From NCBI RefSeq assembly GCF_022549675.1, contig NZ_JAKZGR010000005.1:186001-250000 (forward strand): 64,000 nucleotides of DNA, read 5' to 3'. A program made the translations under genes and the position numbers. This DNA comes from Belliella kenyensis. Lineage in GTDB: Bacteria > Bacteroidota > Bacteroidia > Cytophagales > Cyclobacteriaceae. The first letter of the stretch is position 1, and each line of letters opens with the position of its first letter. Below the pieces are notes generated by a model that saw only the letters and a list, made by a program, of their open reading frames with translations, had not been told where the DNA came from and ran no database searches. Positions 17,214 to 26,752 of this stretch are shown one piece after another.

Positions 17214-17984
17214 ATGAATTATGTTTTAAATAACATCCCGGTACGAACAGAGAAACCTCGTACATCGGGATTCACCATGGTCATGGACAAAGGCCTAAGC
17301 ATCAGAGAAGTTGAAAATTTTTTAGATAATAATTCAGATTTTGTAGATATCGTAAAGCTAGGATGGGCCACATCGTACCTTACCAAAAATCTAGCAGAAA
17401 AAATCAGCCTGTATCATGATGCAGGAGTACCAGTTTACTTAGGAGGTACCCTTTTTGAAGCATTTGTGGTCAGAAATCAGTTTGATGATTATAGAAAAGT
17501 CTTAGAAAAGTATGATCTAAGATTTGCTGAAGTATCGGATGGTTCGATCAGTATGAATCACGATAAAAAGTGTGAATTCATCGAAACCCTTGCCAAAGAC
17601 GTAACTGTACTCTCAGAAGTAGGATCCAAAGACGCTGCCAAAATCATCCCTCCTTACAAATGGATAGAGCAGATGGAAAAAGAACTGCAAGCAGGTTCTT
17701 GGAAAGTAATCGGAGAAGCTCGAGAAGGTGGTACAGTGGGATTGTTCAGAGACTCTGGAGAAGTACGTCAAGGCCTTGTCGAAGAGATTCTTACCAAAAT
17801 CCCAGAAGAGAGAATACTTTGGGAGGCACCACAAAAAGAACAGCAGGTTTGGTTTGTCAAGCTTCTTGGCGCCAATGTCAATCTAGGAAATATAGCTCCA
17901 GCCGAACTCATCCCATTGGAAACTATCAGACTTGGACTCAGAGGAGACACTTTCGATCACTTTATCGGTGAAATCAAAATTTAA
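17214..17984 (+). CDS. comA: Phosphosulfolactate synthase (ComA family)
   Basis: A 256-residue TIM-barrel enzyme of the ComA family, which adds sulfite to phosphoenolpyruvate to give phosphosulfolactate, the first step of coenzyme M synthesis in methanogens and a source of sulfonates elsewhere. Recognisable segments are DFVDIVKLGWATSYL, GVPVYLGGTLFEAF, FAEVSDGSISM, VLSEVGSKD, and VIGEAREGGTVGLF. Coenzyme M is not expected in this phylum, so the product may feed another sulfonate (for example sulfonolipid heads), which is inference. It lies 50 bp after the TPR gene and before the DUF368 transporter. Confidence 0.9.
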   Translation: MNYVLNNIPVRTEKPRTSGFTMVMDKGLSIREVENFLDNNSDFVDIVKLGWATSYLTKNLAEKISLYHDAGVPVYLGGTLFEAFVVRNQFDDYRKVLEKYDLRFAEVSDGSISMNHDKKCEFIETLAKDVTVLSEVGSKDAAKIIPPYKWIEQMEKELQAGSWKVIGEAREGGTVGLFRDSGEVRQGLVEEILTKIPEERILWEAPQKEQQVWFVKLLGANVNLGNIAPAELIPLETIRLGLRGDTFDHFIGEIKI

Positions 17985-18035
17985 ATATTCTGGACTGCTA
18001 GCATGTATTCTGGCAGTCCATTTCGTTTTCCCCAC

Positions 18036-18971
18036 ATGATTAGATTCAAAGATTATCTCCTTACCTACCTCAAAGGTATGGCCATGGGAGCAGCAGACAT
18101 CGTCCCAGGTGTATCTGGCGGCTCCATAGCCCTCATCACAGGCATATATGAAGAGCTTCTTGATAGTATAAAATCATTCGACAAGGCAGCCTTGTCACTT
18201 TTGGCAAAGCTTGATTTTAAGCAGCTTTGGAAGCATGTCAATGGAGGATTTCTGTTGTCCCTATTGATGGGTATTCTTACCAGCATATTCGCTTTATCCA
18301 AGATCATCACCTTTTTGATAGACGAATACCCTATACCTGTGTGGTCTTTTTTCTGTGGGCTTATCATCATATCGGCTATCATCATCTTAAGAGACATCAA
18401 GAAATGGTCAATTGCAGTAGTCATTGCCTTACTCATCGGAATAGTCGCTGCATATTTTTTCACAAACATGCCCGCAGTCAATTCTCCTGAGGGAATTTGG
18501 TTCACTTTTCTGGCAGGAGCCATTGCCATATGTGCCATGATATTGCCGGGAGTATCAGGAAGCTTTCTCCTACTTATGCTGGGGCAATATGAAAGAATTC
18601 TTTCTGCTGTATCAGAACGAAATATTTCTATAATCTTGGTGTTTGCTGCTGGTTGTATTACAGGATTATTAGCCTTTAGTAGGCTCATTTCATGGCTTCT
18701 TAAGAGGTATCATGCAATGACGATAGCCGTCTTATCCGGATTTATGCTAGGGTCTATCAATAAACTATGGCCTTGGAAAATCGTCCTTAGCTACAGAATA
18801 TCTTCCTCAGGAGTACAGAAGCCACTCATTACCCAAAATATACTTCCACAAGATTATCTTGCTCAAACTGGACAAGATTCCTTATTTTTGCAAGCGATAC
18901 TAGCATTTGCTTTTGGTATACTTCTGGTACTAAGTATAGAACGGATTGCAAATTATATCAAAAAATCATGA
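18036..18971 (+). CDS. DUF368 membrane protein, PopT-type polyprenyl-phosphate transporter
   Basis: A 311-residue integral membrane protein with about eight hydrophobic helices. It carries the internally repeated signature of DUF368: ADIVPGVSGGSIALITGIYEELL near the N-terminus and MILPGVSGSFLLLMLGQYERIL in the second half, implying an inverted-repeat transporter fold. Members have been reported to recycle undecaprenyl phosphate across the membrane, supporting wall and surface-glycan synthesis. I start at the ATG at 18036 (MIRFKDYLL), since the 11 codons upstream are not family-like. The 3' end overlaps aroE by ATGA. Confidence 0.88.
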   Translation: MIRFKDYLLTYLKGMAMGAADIVPGVSGGSIALITGIYEELLDSIKSFDKAALSLLAKLDFKQLWKHVNGGFLLSLLMGILTSIFALSKIITFLIDEYPIPVWSFFCGLIIISAIIILRDIKKWSIAVVIALLIGIVAAYFFTNMPAVNSPEGIWFTFLAGAIAICAMILPGVSGSFLLLMLGQYERILSAVSERNISIILVFAAGCITGLLAFSRLISWLLKRYHAMTIAVLSGFMLGSINKLWPWKIVLSYRISSSGVQKPLITQNILPQDYLAQTGQDSLFLQAILAFAFGILLVLSIERIANYIKKS

Positions 18972-19708
18972 GAAAATTTGGACTAATAGGATTCCCGCTG
19001 ACTCATTCTTTTTCAAAGAAATATTTCACAGAAAAATTTGAAAAAGAAGGACTGGCTGATTGTCAATTTGATTTGTATGAAATTGACAACATAGATCTAT
19101 TTCCACAAATTCTCTCTCAAAACCCTTCCTTGGAAGGACTAAGCGTCACCATTCCCTACAAGGAAAAAGTAATCACTTTTTTGGATGCTTTAGACCCTGC
19201 TTGTGAACAAATTGGTGCAGTCAATTGTATCAAAATAAATCAAGGAAAACTAACAGGATACAATACGGATTATATTGGATTCAAAGATTCTTTAGACATC
19301 TGGCTCGGTGGGTTAAGACCAAAAGCTCTTGTGCTTGGAACAGGCGGTGCTTCCAAGGCTGTAATCCAAGCACTCAAAGATCTCCAGATTCCCTATCTTA
19401 TGGTTTCTAGAAACCAGAGCAATCTAGGGGATTGGATTACTTATGAGGATCTTTATCAAGACCAAAGCATTTTGAGCACGCATCACCTCATCATCAACAC
19501 AACACCCCTTGGTACATATCCCAATACGGAAGCCATGGCTGACATCAATGTGGAGTTGATCACTGGGGAGCATAAAGTTTACGACTTGGTATATAATCCA
19601 GAAAAAACTTTTCTCATGAGGTCTCTTGAAGCTAGAGGCGCCGTAGTAAAAAATGGACTAGAAATGCTACACCTCCAAGCAGAGGCTGCTTGGAAGATAT
19701 GGAATTAA
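18968..19708 (+). CDS. aroE: Shikimate dehydrogenase
   Basis: A 246-residue NADPH-dependent enzyme reducing 3-dehydroshikimate in aromatic amino-acid synthesis. The substrate site is visible as GFPLTHSFSKKYF, the catalytic lysine in VTIPYKEKV and Asp in YNTDYIGF. The nucleotide motif is VLGTGGASKAV, and the C-terminal KNGLEMLHLQAEAAW closes the family match. Length is slightly short but complete. The start overlaps the DUF368 stop by 4 nt, indicating translational coupling. Confidence 0.96.
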   Translation: MRKFGLIGFPLTHSFSKKYFTEKFEKEGLADCQFDLYEIDNIDLFPQILSQNPSLEGLSVTIPYKEKVITFLDALDPACEQIGAVNCIKINQGKLTGYNTDYIGFKDSLDIWLGGLRPKALVLGTGGASKAVIQALKDLQIPYLMVSRNQSNLGDWITYEDLYQDQSILSTHHLIINTTPLGTYPNTEAMADINVELITGEHKVYDLVYNPEKTFLMRSLEARGAVVKNGLEMLHLQAEAAWKIWN

Positions 19709-19874
19709 GTTCTGTAGACTGAACAATTCCCCCTATCATAACTTCTATAGTAAGCTATAAGCCTTGGTTTGTTTCTTAGTCAAATACCCATTTGACAAAG
19801 TCTAATTCAAAGTGAAAATCCTTCACAGGATCAATCAAGGCTTACCTACTATCCATTTTAAACCAAATCACCCT

Positions 19875-21128
19875 ATGTATTGGAAAAAACTATCTCATGA
19901 AGAGATCAAAAATACCGTATTCAAAGCTTTAGGCGAAAATCTAGACTATAGAGGAGAAAGGCCGATTCTCGGAATCCCAGGAACATACCTTGACACGACA
20001 GAGTTCTATCCTGATGCTCCATTCCTCCAAGACGCACCTTATATGTCTGCCATGGTGCGCAATCCCAACCACATTGGCGTACACACATTAAGTGAAAAAT
20101 CAGTCCTTGAAGTGTTTGAAGGAACACAGAAAATCGAAAGAGACTTGATCAAATTGGTGGCAGAAGAGATATTTCATGGAGAGCAAGATGCTCAAGATGG
20201 CTATGTGGCTACTGGAGGAACAGAAGCCAATATTCAAGCCATGTGGATTTATAGAAATTACTTCTTGAAAGAAAAAGGAGCTAGACTGGGAGAGATTGGC
20301 TTGGTCTATTCTGAAGATTCACACTACTCCATGCCCAAGGGAGCAAACATCCTCAACTTGCAAAATATCATCCTCCAAGTTGATCCCGAAACAAGGCAGA
20401 TACTTAAGTCTTCTTTGAATGAAAAAATCAAAGCCGCTAGGGAAGAGGGAATCAAATATTTCATAGTGATTGCCAACCTATCCACGACGATGTTTGGCTC
20501 AGTAGATGATATTGATCTATTGGGGGATTATTTCACTGACCAAAACGTGGACTTCAAGATTCATGTAGATGCTGCTTATGGAGGGTTTATATATCCATTT
20601 ACCAATCCCACTAGTCGATATACATTCCAAAATCCCTACATGAACTCGATCACAGCTGATGGTCACAAGATGCTCCAAACTCCGTATGGTACTGGTCTAT
20701 TTTTGATAAGAAAAGGATTCATTGAATATGTCAAAACTGACGAAGCACAGTATATCCCAGGAAAAGATTTCACCATCAGTGGAAGTAGATCTGGTGCCAA
20801 TGCTATATCCATGTGGATGATCTTAAAGATCCATGGCTCTGAAGGGTGGAAGTACAAAATGGAAACCCTCTGTGACAAAACTGAGCGGATTTGTAAGAAA
20901 CTAGAAAAAATGGGTGTGGAATATTTCAGAAATCCCTACAACAATATCATCGCTATCAAAGCAAAACACATGTCAAATGAGCTCGCAGAAAAATACTATT
21001 TGGTGGCCAATACCTACGAATTTGAACCAGAATGGTACAAAATAGTGGTCATGCCGCACGTGAAGCGCGGCACAATCGACAGCTTCCTGATAGAGCTGGC
21101 TGGAGAGCAAAAACAAGTGAAAGCATAG
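19875..21128 (+). CDS. PLP-dependent group II decarboxylase
   Basis: A fold-type I pyridoxal-phosphate enzyme of the glutamate/aspartate/tyrosine decarboxylase group, about 417 residues from the ATG at 19875 (MYWKKLSHEEI). A GTG at 19812 would extend it by 21 residues and cannot be excluded. Motifs are ATGGTEANIQAMW, HVDAAYGGF (cofactor-binding Asp) and SITADGHKMLQTPYGTG with the Schiff-base lysine. The substrate is unknown. The ComA-like gene 2 kb upstream makes a sulfonated amino acid such as cysteate a possible but unproven substrate. Shares a bidirectional terminator with the next, convergent gene. Confidence 0.87.
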   Translation: MYWKKLSHEEIKNTVFKALGENLDYRGERPILGIPGTYLDTTEFYPDAPFLQDAPYMSAMVRNPNHIGVHTLSEKSVLEVFEGTQKIERDLIKLVAEEIFHGEQDAQDGYVATGGTEANIQAMWIYRNYFLKEKGARLGEIGLVYSEDSHYSMPKGANILNLQNIILQVDPETRQILKSSLNEKIKAAREEGIKYFIVIANLSTTMFGSVDDIDLLGDYFTDQNVDFKIHVDAAYGGFIYPFTNPTSRYTFQNPYMNSITADGHKMLQTPYGTGLFLIRKGFIEYVKTDEAQYIPGKDFTISGSRSGANAISMWMILKIHGSEGWKYKMETLCDKTERICKKLEKMGVEYFRNPYNNIIAIKAKHMSNELAEKYYLVANTYEFEPEWYKIVVMPHVKRGTIDSFLIELAGEQKQVKA

Positions 21129-21152
21129 TATTGATTGAAAATATTTTGAACG

Positions 21153-21195
21153 AAAAAAAGCGAAGGATAAGACACCTTCGCTCTTTTTGGTTTTT
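21153..21195. terminator. Bidirectional intrinsic terminator
   Basis: An 8-bp stem agcgaagg/ccttcgct (21160-21167 and 21176-21183) with an 8-nt loop is flanked by an A run on the left and T runs on the right. It serves the plus-strand decarboxylase gene and the convergent lipoprotein gene. Confidence 0.8.
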
Positions 21196-21263
21196 TTAAA
21201 ATATTGCATATTAACATCTTGTTCTGTATCCCCACAAAACATTTATAATTTTGGCATTTTAAT

Positions 21264-21689
21264 TTACCTTTTGGCAAAAATATTTTTAGGACCATCACAA
21301 GGGCTTGTATCTACTTCAAGCCTATTATTTGATACTATTGTCACCGATTCTGTCGTAGCATTAGAATTACAGCTTTGAATTATCTCACTTGGACTTGAGA
21401 ATGTTAATAAGGCAAAAATCTCATCCTGAGTGGAATCAATCGTATAAGTTCCGCTTGCACTACTTTCCGTCCCGTTGATGTCTTGTGTCTTTTGAAATGT
21501 ACCATCTTGTCGGAATTGATAAGAAACAAAGTAATCGGCTTCACCTTCAGGAATATCCACTGGCCATGAACCAATGGTTTCAGTCAACTCCCAAGTTCCA
21601 ATTATCTGTTGATCAGGTGTTTCGTCCTCAGAACATGCAGAAAAGCCTAGAATTGCTCCAAGAATAATAATTGTAAAAATCTTTTTCAT
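21264..21689 (-). CDS. Small lipocalin-like lipoprotein
   Basis: A 141-residue exported lipoprotein. The ATG at 21687-21689 (MKKIFTIIILGAILGFSACSED) gives a signal peptide with lipobox FSAC; the longer frame upstream adds 28 unlikely residues. The mature part begins IIGTWELTETIGSW, the first strand typical of lipocalin-like (DUF4923/DUF5004-type) small lipoproteins of Bacteroidota, followed by a beta-rich body with YQFRQDGTFQKTQ. Two cysteines (near IIQSCNS and DTSPCDG) may form a disulfide. Function unknown. Confidence 0.75.
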   Translation of the reverse strand: MKKIFTIIILGAILGFSACSEDETPDQQIIGTWELTETIGSWPVDIPEGEADYFVSYQFRQDGTFQKTQDINGTESSASGTYTIDSTQDEIFALLTFSSPSEIIQSCNSNATTESVTIVSNNRLEVDTSPCDGPKNIFAKR

Positions 21690-21814
21690 GTTTTTATAGT
21701 TATTGGTTATAAAGTCTATACGTAGATTAACTAATAAATGTCTCAATTTATAAAAAGTTTTAAAAAAAAACAATTTAGTACCTTGCCGACTAATACCTGG
21801 AGAATTGTCTATTT

Positions 21815-22816
21815 GTGAATAAACTGATCACTGCATATAGCTATTGGAAACTACTCAGCTGGAGAAAAATTTCGAATTATTCCCTTTTGATCGCTTCTTA
21901 TCGTTACAGCCGATGGATCAAAAAACCAGTGCTTTGGGGACGACCAACTACCCTCTCGATAGAACCCACCACCAGCTGTAATCTCCGATGTCCTGAATGC
22001 CCTAGTGGATTGAGAAGCTTCTCCAGACCCACAGGAATGATCCAAGAAGACCTTTTCAAAAAAATCATCGACGATAACGGCCAATATCTAACCTATTTGC
22101 ACCTCTACTTCCAAGGAGAACCCTACCTCCACCCAAAATTTTTGGATTTTGTGAGCTATGCAAGCCAAAAGAAAGTGTTTACTGCTACTTCTACCAACGC
22201 CCACTACCTTACAGAAGAAAATGTGGAAAAAACTTTGAATTCTGGACTCAAGCAACTGATAGTGTCCATGGATGGAATCAGCCAAGAAGTCTATCAAGAG
22301 TACCGTATCGGCGGAAAGCTATCCAAAGTCCAAGCAGGCCTTAGCCTACTTATCCACAAAAGAGCTGAGAGAAAATCGCTTTACCCCAGGATCATTTTAC
22401 AGTTTTTGGTAACAGGCAAAAACGAACATCAACTTGATGGCTTGAAAGATTGGGCAAAAATGATGAAAGTAGATGAACTTCAATTGAAAACTGCCCAAAT
22501 CTATGATTTTGAAAATGGATCAGAATTGATTCCAAAAAACATAAAATACTCAAGGTATATTCTTGGTAAAAATGGCAAATGGGAACTCAAAAAAGAAATA
22601 GAAAATAAATGCTGGAGAATGTGGCAAGGGTCAGTAATCACTTGGGATGGAAGGGTAGTACCGTGCTGCTTTGATAAAGATGGTGAACATGTCATGGGGC
22701 AGCTTACCTATCAACGATTGGAAGATATCTGGCAAAACACTAAATACATTGATTTTAGAACTTCCCTTCTTCGAGATAGAAAAGAAATTGAAATCTGCAA
22801 AAACTGTACAACTTGA
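21815..22816 (+). CDS. Radical SAM/SPASM domain protein
   Basis: A 333-residue radical SAM enzyme, from a GTG start at 21815. The catalytic cluster motif is SCNLRCPECPSG (CxxxCxxC, about residues 54-61). A C-terminal SPASM-type set of cysteines is visible in ENKCWRMWQGSVITWDGRVVPCCFDKDGEHVMG and EICKNCTT, binding an auxiliary cluster. Such proteins modify peptides, sugars or cofactors. It lies just before the polysaccharide export genes, so a role in glycan or envelope chemistry is possible but not shown. An exact TTATCCACA lies within it. Confidence 0.88.
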   Translation: MNKLITAYSYWKLLSWRKISNYSLLIASYRYSRWIKKPVLWGRPTTLSIEPTTSCNLRCPECPSGLRSFSRPTGMIQEDLFKKIIDDNGQYLTYLHLYFQGEPYLHPKFLDFVSYASQKKVFTATSTNAHYLTEENVEKTLNSGLKQLIVSMDGISQEVYQEYRIGGKLSKVQAGLSLLIHKRAERKSLYPRIILQFLVTGKNEHQLDGLKDWAKMMKVDELQLKTAQIYDFENGSELIPKNIKYSRYILGKNGKWELKKEIENKCWRMWQGSVITWDGRVVPCCFDKDGEHVMGQLTYQRLEDIWQNTKYIDFRTSLLRDRKEIEICKNCTT

Positions 22817-22930
22817 TCAAAATTAGTCCTATTTAAGGAATTAGCTATTTCTTTACAATATGGAATAGTTATCTTTACGCAAGTTTTCCAAAATTTAATG
22901 CCGAAAGACGTCAAATTTCTTTCAAATTAG

Positions 22931-25609
22931 ATGATAGACATCTTTTCGAGGAAATCTAATGATCTGACAATCACAATTTTCGATATGCATTTTCCTTTAC
23001 ACGCAGTTTATAGAAAAGTCTCCGTAACATTGGTTTTATTAATAGCCCTAGTTTTAGCGGTACCATTTCAGTCCCTTTCACAATCCATGGCTGATATATC
23101 TAGTATCAATGTAGATGAACTTTCGGACGAACAGATCAGGGAACTACTCAATCGAGCTAATGAAGCCGGCCTCACTGAAGATGAATTAATCCAAATGGCG
23201 CGATTACGTGGCTTGTCTGCGCCTCAAGCAGAAAAACTGCAAGAGCGGATAGAAAAATTGAACCTAAATGGTTCTTCTGGTAGGTCAAGCTCATCCAGTG
23301 CTTCAAAAAGAGAACCCCGAAAACAAGGTGACCTCAACGAAATCACGCAAGGAATTTTTAAATTTCAGCAAGACCCTACACTAAAGTCTGAACCATCTCA
23401 GATCTTTGGTGCAGATCTATTCTACAACAAAAACAGGCGATTGACTTTCGAACCGAATCTAAACCTTGCAACACCAAAGACCTATATCCTTGGGGCTGGA
23501 GACATGATTTACGTGGATATATATGGCCAATCAGAAAAATACTACGAAGCAACTATCAATCCCGATGGTTTCGCAATCATAGACAATGTAGGGCCAATTT
23601 CCCTTTCTGGTAAGTCTATAGAAGAAGCTACAGGAATCCTGAAGAGTAGGCTTTCTAGGTACTATCAAGGTCTAAGTGGCTCCAACCCAAACACATTTAT
23701 TCAAGTCACTTTGGGTAATGTAAGAACGATCAAAATAAACCTTGTTGGAGAGTTGAGACTTCCAGGTACATTTACATTGAGCGCATTCAGCTCCGTTTTT
23801 AATGCACTATATGCAGCCGGTGGTCCAAGTGAAAATGGAACCATGCGGAATATCAAATTGATCAGGAATGGAAAGCTTGTGCAAACTATCGATATATATG
23901 ATTTTCTGATCAATGGAAATGCCAATCTCAATCAACAACTACAAGATCAAGATGTGATTTTGGTAGAACCATTTGAAGGTAGAGTGACTGTAGAAGGTGA
24001 GGTCAAAAGACCAAAGATTTATGAAGTGAAAAATGGTGAAAGTTTTGGACAACTATTGAAATATGCAGGAGGGTTTACAGATGAGGCATTTCAAGACCGA
24101 ATCAATGTAACAAGAGTAAGTGGAAAAGAAAGAGCAGTATCAGATATTTTCAAAGATCAGTTTTCAATCTTTACGGTAAAGGGCGGAGATGTGTATAAAG
24201 TAGGAAAAGTTCTGAATAGATACAGTAATCGTGTACAAATCAAAGGGGCTGTATTTAGAGAGGGAAATTATGCTTTGACAGATGGTTTGACTTTAAAAAA
24301 GCTGATTGAAAATGCAGATGGTGTAAGAGGTGAAGCTTATCTGGAAAGAGCTAGCATCCTAAGGACAAGTGCCGACTTATCCACAGAGGTGATTTCTGTA
24401 AACCTTCGTGAAATATTAGAAGGATCATCACCAGATATTCCACTCCAAAGAGAAGATGTGATCAGAATATCCAGTATCTATGACCTTAAGGAAGAAGTCT
24501 ATGTGCAAATCACAGGTGAAGTGAGCAAGCCAGGCACATACCCTTTTTCCAAGCAAATGACCGTAGAGGATTTGATCATAATGGCAGGGGGACTTCGGGA
24601 GGCTGCAAATACAAAAGACATTGAAATATCCAGAAGAATCAGTGAACCAGAAGCAGGAACATTTTCTGTCCTTGTTCCTGTAAGTGTAGAAATTGATTTC
24701 AGTCAAAATGGATCTACAGAAATTCTAGAGCCATTTGATAATGTGATCATCAGAAGAAAGCCAAATTTTACTCTAGAAAAAATGGTATTTATAGAAGGCC
24801 AAGTGAATTCACCTGGAGCATTTGCAGTACAATCAGCCAAAGAAAGGGTGTCCGATGTCATCAAAAGGGCTGGAGGATTGACAGCATTTGCCTATGCAAA
24901 AGGCGCTACTTTGATCCGAAGAACGGAGTACTACAATACCGAATCGGAGCAACTGAGAAGACAGAAAAATTTGATTGATCTGCAAGAAAAACTGCAATAC
25001 GACCCCAACCATACTGAAGCACAAGAGATGCTGCTAGAGCGACTTTTCAAATCGCTCGGAAATAAAGATGAGGTGGCGAAGAGTGCAGGAGAAAGCACCG
25101 CAGCATCCGAGGTGAAAAAAGAAACAATCTCAGGAATCGTGGAGTCAAAGGCAGATATTTCCCCTATCAAAATCAAGGAAATGGAAGCAGTCGCAATAGA
25201 TCTGGAAAAAATACTCAATAATCCAGGATCGGAATTCGATTTGATCTTAGAAGAAGGAGATATCATTTCTATCCCAAGACAACTTCAGACAGTGAGAATG
25301 AGAGGAGATGTGGTCTATCCTACTACAGTACGATATGACAATTTAGGTGGATTGAAGTATTACATAAACAGAGCAGGTGGATTTGACAATAGAGCAAACA
25401 GGAAGCGTACCTATGTAGTATATGCAAACGGTGAAGTAGCACGAACCAAAAGCTTCTTAGGAATCAGGGCTTATCCTCGTATAGAGCCTGGCGCAGAAAT
25501 ATTCGTTCCTACAAAAGGCCCAAGAATGCCCATGAGACCAGGAGAAATAGTAGGATTGACTACAGGATTGGCAACTTTGGTATTGATCGTCACGCAAATA
25601 AACAATTAA
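22931..25609 (+). CDS. Polysaccharide export outer-membrane protein with multiple SLBB domains (Wza-like)
   Basis: An 892-residue exporter of the Wza/polysaccharide export family. An N-terminal extension contains the export signal (VSVTLVLLIALVLAVPFQSLSQ); an alternative ATG at 22985 would shorten the leader. After a helical segment (DELSDEQIRELLNRANEAGL) comes the Poly_export domain (TYILGAGDMIYVDIYGQ..., about 178-270). Several SLBB beta-grasp domains follow, each opening with a G.V..PG.Y/F pattern (VGELRLPGTF, GEVKRPKIYEV, GAVFREGNYAL, GEVSKPGTYPF, EGQVNSPGAFAV). A short hydrophobic stretch ends the protein. It should form the outer-membrane channel for the surface polysaccharide made by the locus. 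Confidence 0.92.
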   Translation: MIDIFSRKSNDLTITIFDMHFPLHAVYRKVSVTLVLLIALVLAVPFQSLSQSMADISSINVDELSDEQIRELLNRANEAGLTEDELIQMARLRGLSAPQAEKLQERIEKLNLNGSSGRSSSSSASKREPRKQGDLNEITQGIFKFQQDPTLKSEPSQIFGADLFYNKNRRLTFEPNLNLATPKTYILGAGDMIYVDIYGQSEKYYEATINPDGFAIIDNVGPISLSGKSIEEATGILKSRLSRYYQGLSGSNPNTFIQVTLGNVRTIKINLVGELRLPGTFTLSAFSSVFNALYAAGGPSENGTMRNIKLIRNGKLVQTIDIYDFLINGNANLNQQLQDQDVILVEPFEGRVTVEGEVKRPKIYEVKNGESFGQLLKYAGGFTDEAFQDRINVTRVSGKERAVSDIFKDQFSIFTVKGGDVYKVGKVLNRYSNRVQIKGAVFREGNYALTDGLTLKKLIENADGVRGEAYLERASILRTSADLSTEVISVNLREILEGSSPDIPLQREDVIRISSIYDLKEEVYVQITGEVSKPGTYPFSKQMTVEDLIIMAGGLREAANTKDIEISRRISEPEAGTFSVLVPVSVEIDFSQNGSTEILEPFDNVIIRRKPNFTLEKMVFIEGQVNSPGAFAVQSAKERVSDVIKRAGGLTAFAYAKGATLIRRTEYYNTESEQLRRQKNLIDLQEKLQYDPNHTEAQEMLLERLFKSLGNKDEVAKSAGESTAASEVKKETISGIVESKADISPIKIKEMEAVAIDLEKILNNPGSEFDLILEEGDIISIPRQLQTVRMRGDVVYPTTVRYDNLGGLKYYINRAGGFDNRANRKRTYVVYANGEVARTKSFLGIRAYPRIEPGAEIFVPTKGPRMPMRPGEIVGLTTGLATLVLIVTQINN

Positions 25610-25614
25610 GCAAA

Positions 25615-26679
25615 ATGTCGGAAAAGCATATTTTGGACGATAAAATTACTTTGAAAGAAATAGTACTTAGAACCAAAGCATGGATCAATTATTTCCAAAG
25701 CATGTGGATTTACATATTGATTTCAGCAATCATAGGAATGGCTTTGGGGGCTACATATTCAATTTTGAAAAAACCAGTTTATGCTGCTGAAACCATTTTT
25801 GTACTAGAAGAATCTGATGGAAGTGGACTTGGGCAGGTGTCTGGCTTGGCATCACTAGTCGGAATGAACCTCAGCAGCCTAGGAGGTTCAAGTGGTCTCT
25901 TTCAAGGAGATAATATCATGGAGCTTTATAAGTCAAACAATATGCTTGACAAAACACTTTTAAGTCCATTTGATAATGAGGTCCTACTTATCGATAGGTA
26001 TATCCAATTCAATAAACTAGATGAAAAATGGAAGAATAAGGTGGATCTTAAAAACATGAATTTTGGAATAGAAAGAAGTGATTTCACTGTGACTCAAGAT
26101 TCTGTTATGAAAGAAATAGCTAAAACCATTAAAGAAAAGCACCTCTCTGTAGCAAAACCTGATAGAAAACTCACCATTATCAAAGTGGATATCACTTCGA
26201 AAGATGAAGCCTTTGCTAAAGTCTTCAATGAAAAATTGGTAGAAAATGTGAACAATTTTTACTTGGAGACCAAAACAAAAAAAACTTCGGAAAACTTAAA
26301 TATCCTACAGTCACAAGCTGATTCCGTTCGTAGGATTCTTGATAGAAGTTTAGAAGATTTTGCCAGCCTAAGTGATATGACACCAAATCCCAACCCTTTA
26401 CTTCAAGCGGGAAATGTGGGGATAAGAAAAAAACAAGTGGATGTACAAGCTACCACCGCAATCTATTCTGAAATTGTCAAAAATCTCGAGATAGCTAAAG
26501 TTAATCAAAGAAACACATCTCCCCTCATTCAGATAATCGACGGACCTAGATACCCACTTGATCGGTATGAAATTAAGCTACTCAAAGGTTTAGTATTTGG
26601 AGGACTTATAGCAATTGTTCTATGCTTTCTTGCTTTATACATCAAAGAACTGAACAGAAAATATCTCAAAGAAATCTAA
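25615..26679 (+). CDS. Wzz-type chain length determinant/polysaccharide co-polymerase
   Basis: A 354-residue inner-membrane protein with the Wzz topology: transmembrane helices at about 36-57 and 323-345 flanking a periplasmic, partly coiled-coil domain (DFASLSDMTPNPNPLLQAGN and neighbours). There is no C-terminal tyrosine-kinase domain, so it is a kinase-less polysaccharide co-polymerase. It starts 5 bp after the Wza-like stop and should set chain length and work with the exporter. A minus-strand gene follows in convergent orientation. Confidence 0.9.
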   Translation: MSEKHILDDKITLKEIVLRTKAWINYFQSMWIYILISAIIGMALGATYSILKKPVYAAETIFVLEESDGSGLGQVSGLASLVGMNLSSLGGSSGLFQGDNIMELYKSNNMLDKTLLSPFDNEVLLIDRYIQFNKLDEKWKNKVDLKNMNFGIERSDFTVTQDSVMKEIAKTIKEKHLSVAKPDRKLTIIKVDITSKDEAFAKVFNEKLVENVNNFYLETKTKKTSENLNILQSQADSVRRILDRSLEDFASLSDMTPNPNPLLQAGNVGIRKKQVDVQATTAIYSEIVKNLEIAKVNQRNTSPLIQIIDGPRYPLDRYEIKLLKGLVFGGLIAIVLCFLALYIKELNRKYLKEI

Positions 26680-26752
26680 AAAATAAGAGCTAATAAATCT
26701 ACCTTCTAATGTCTATAACACAACCTAGACACAATATGCTGATCCAGAATAT

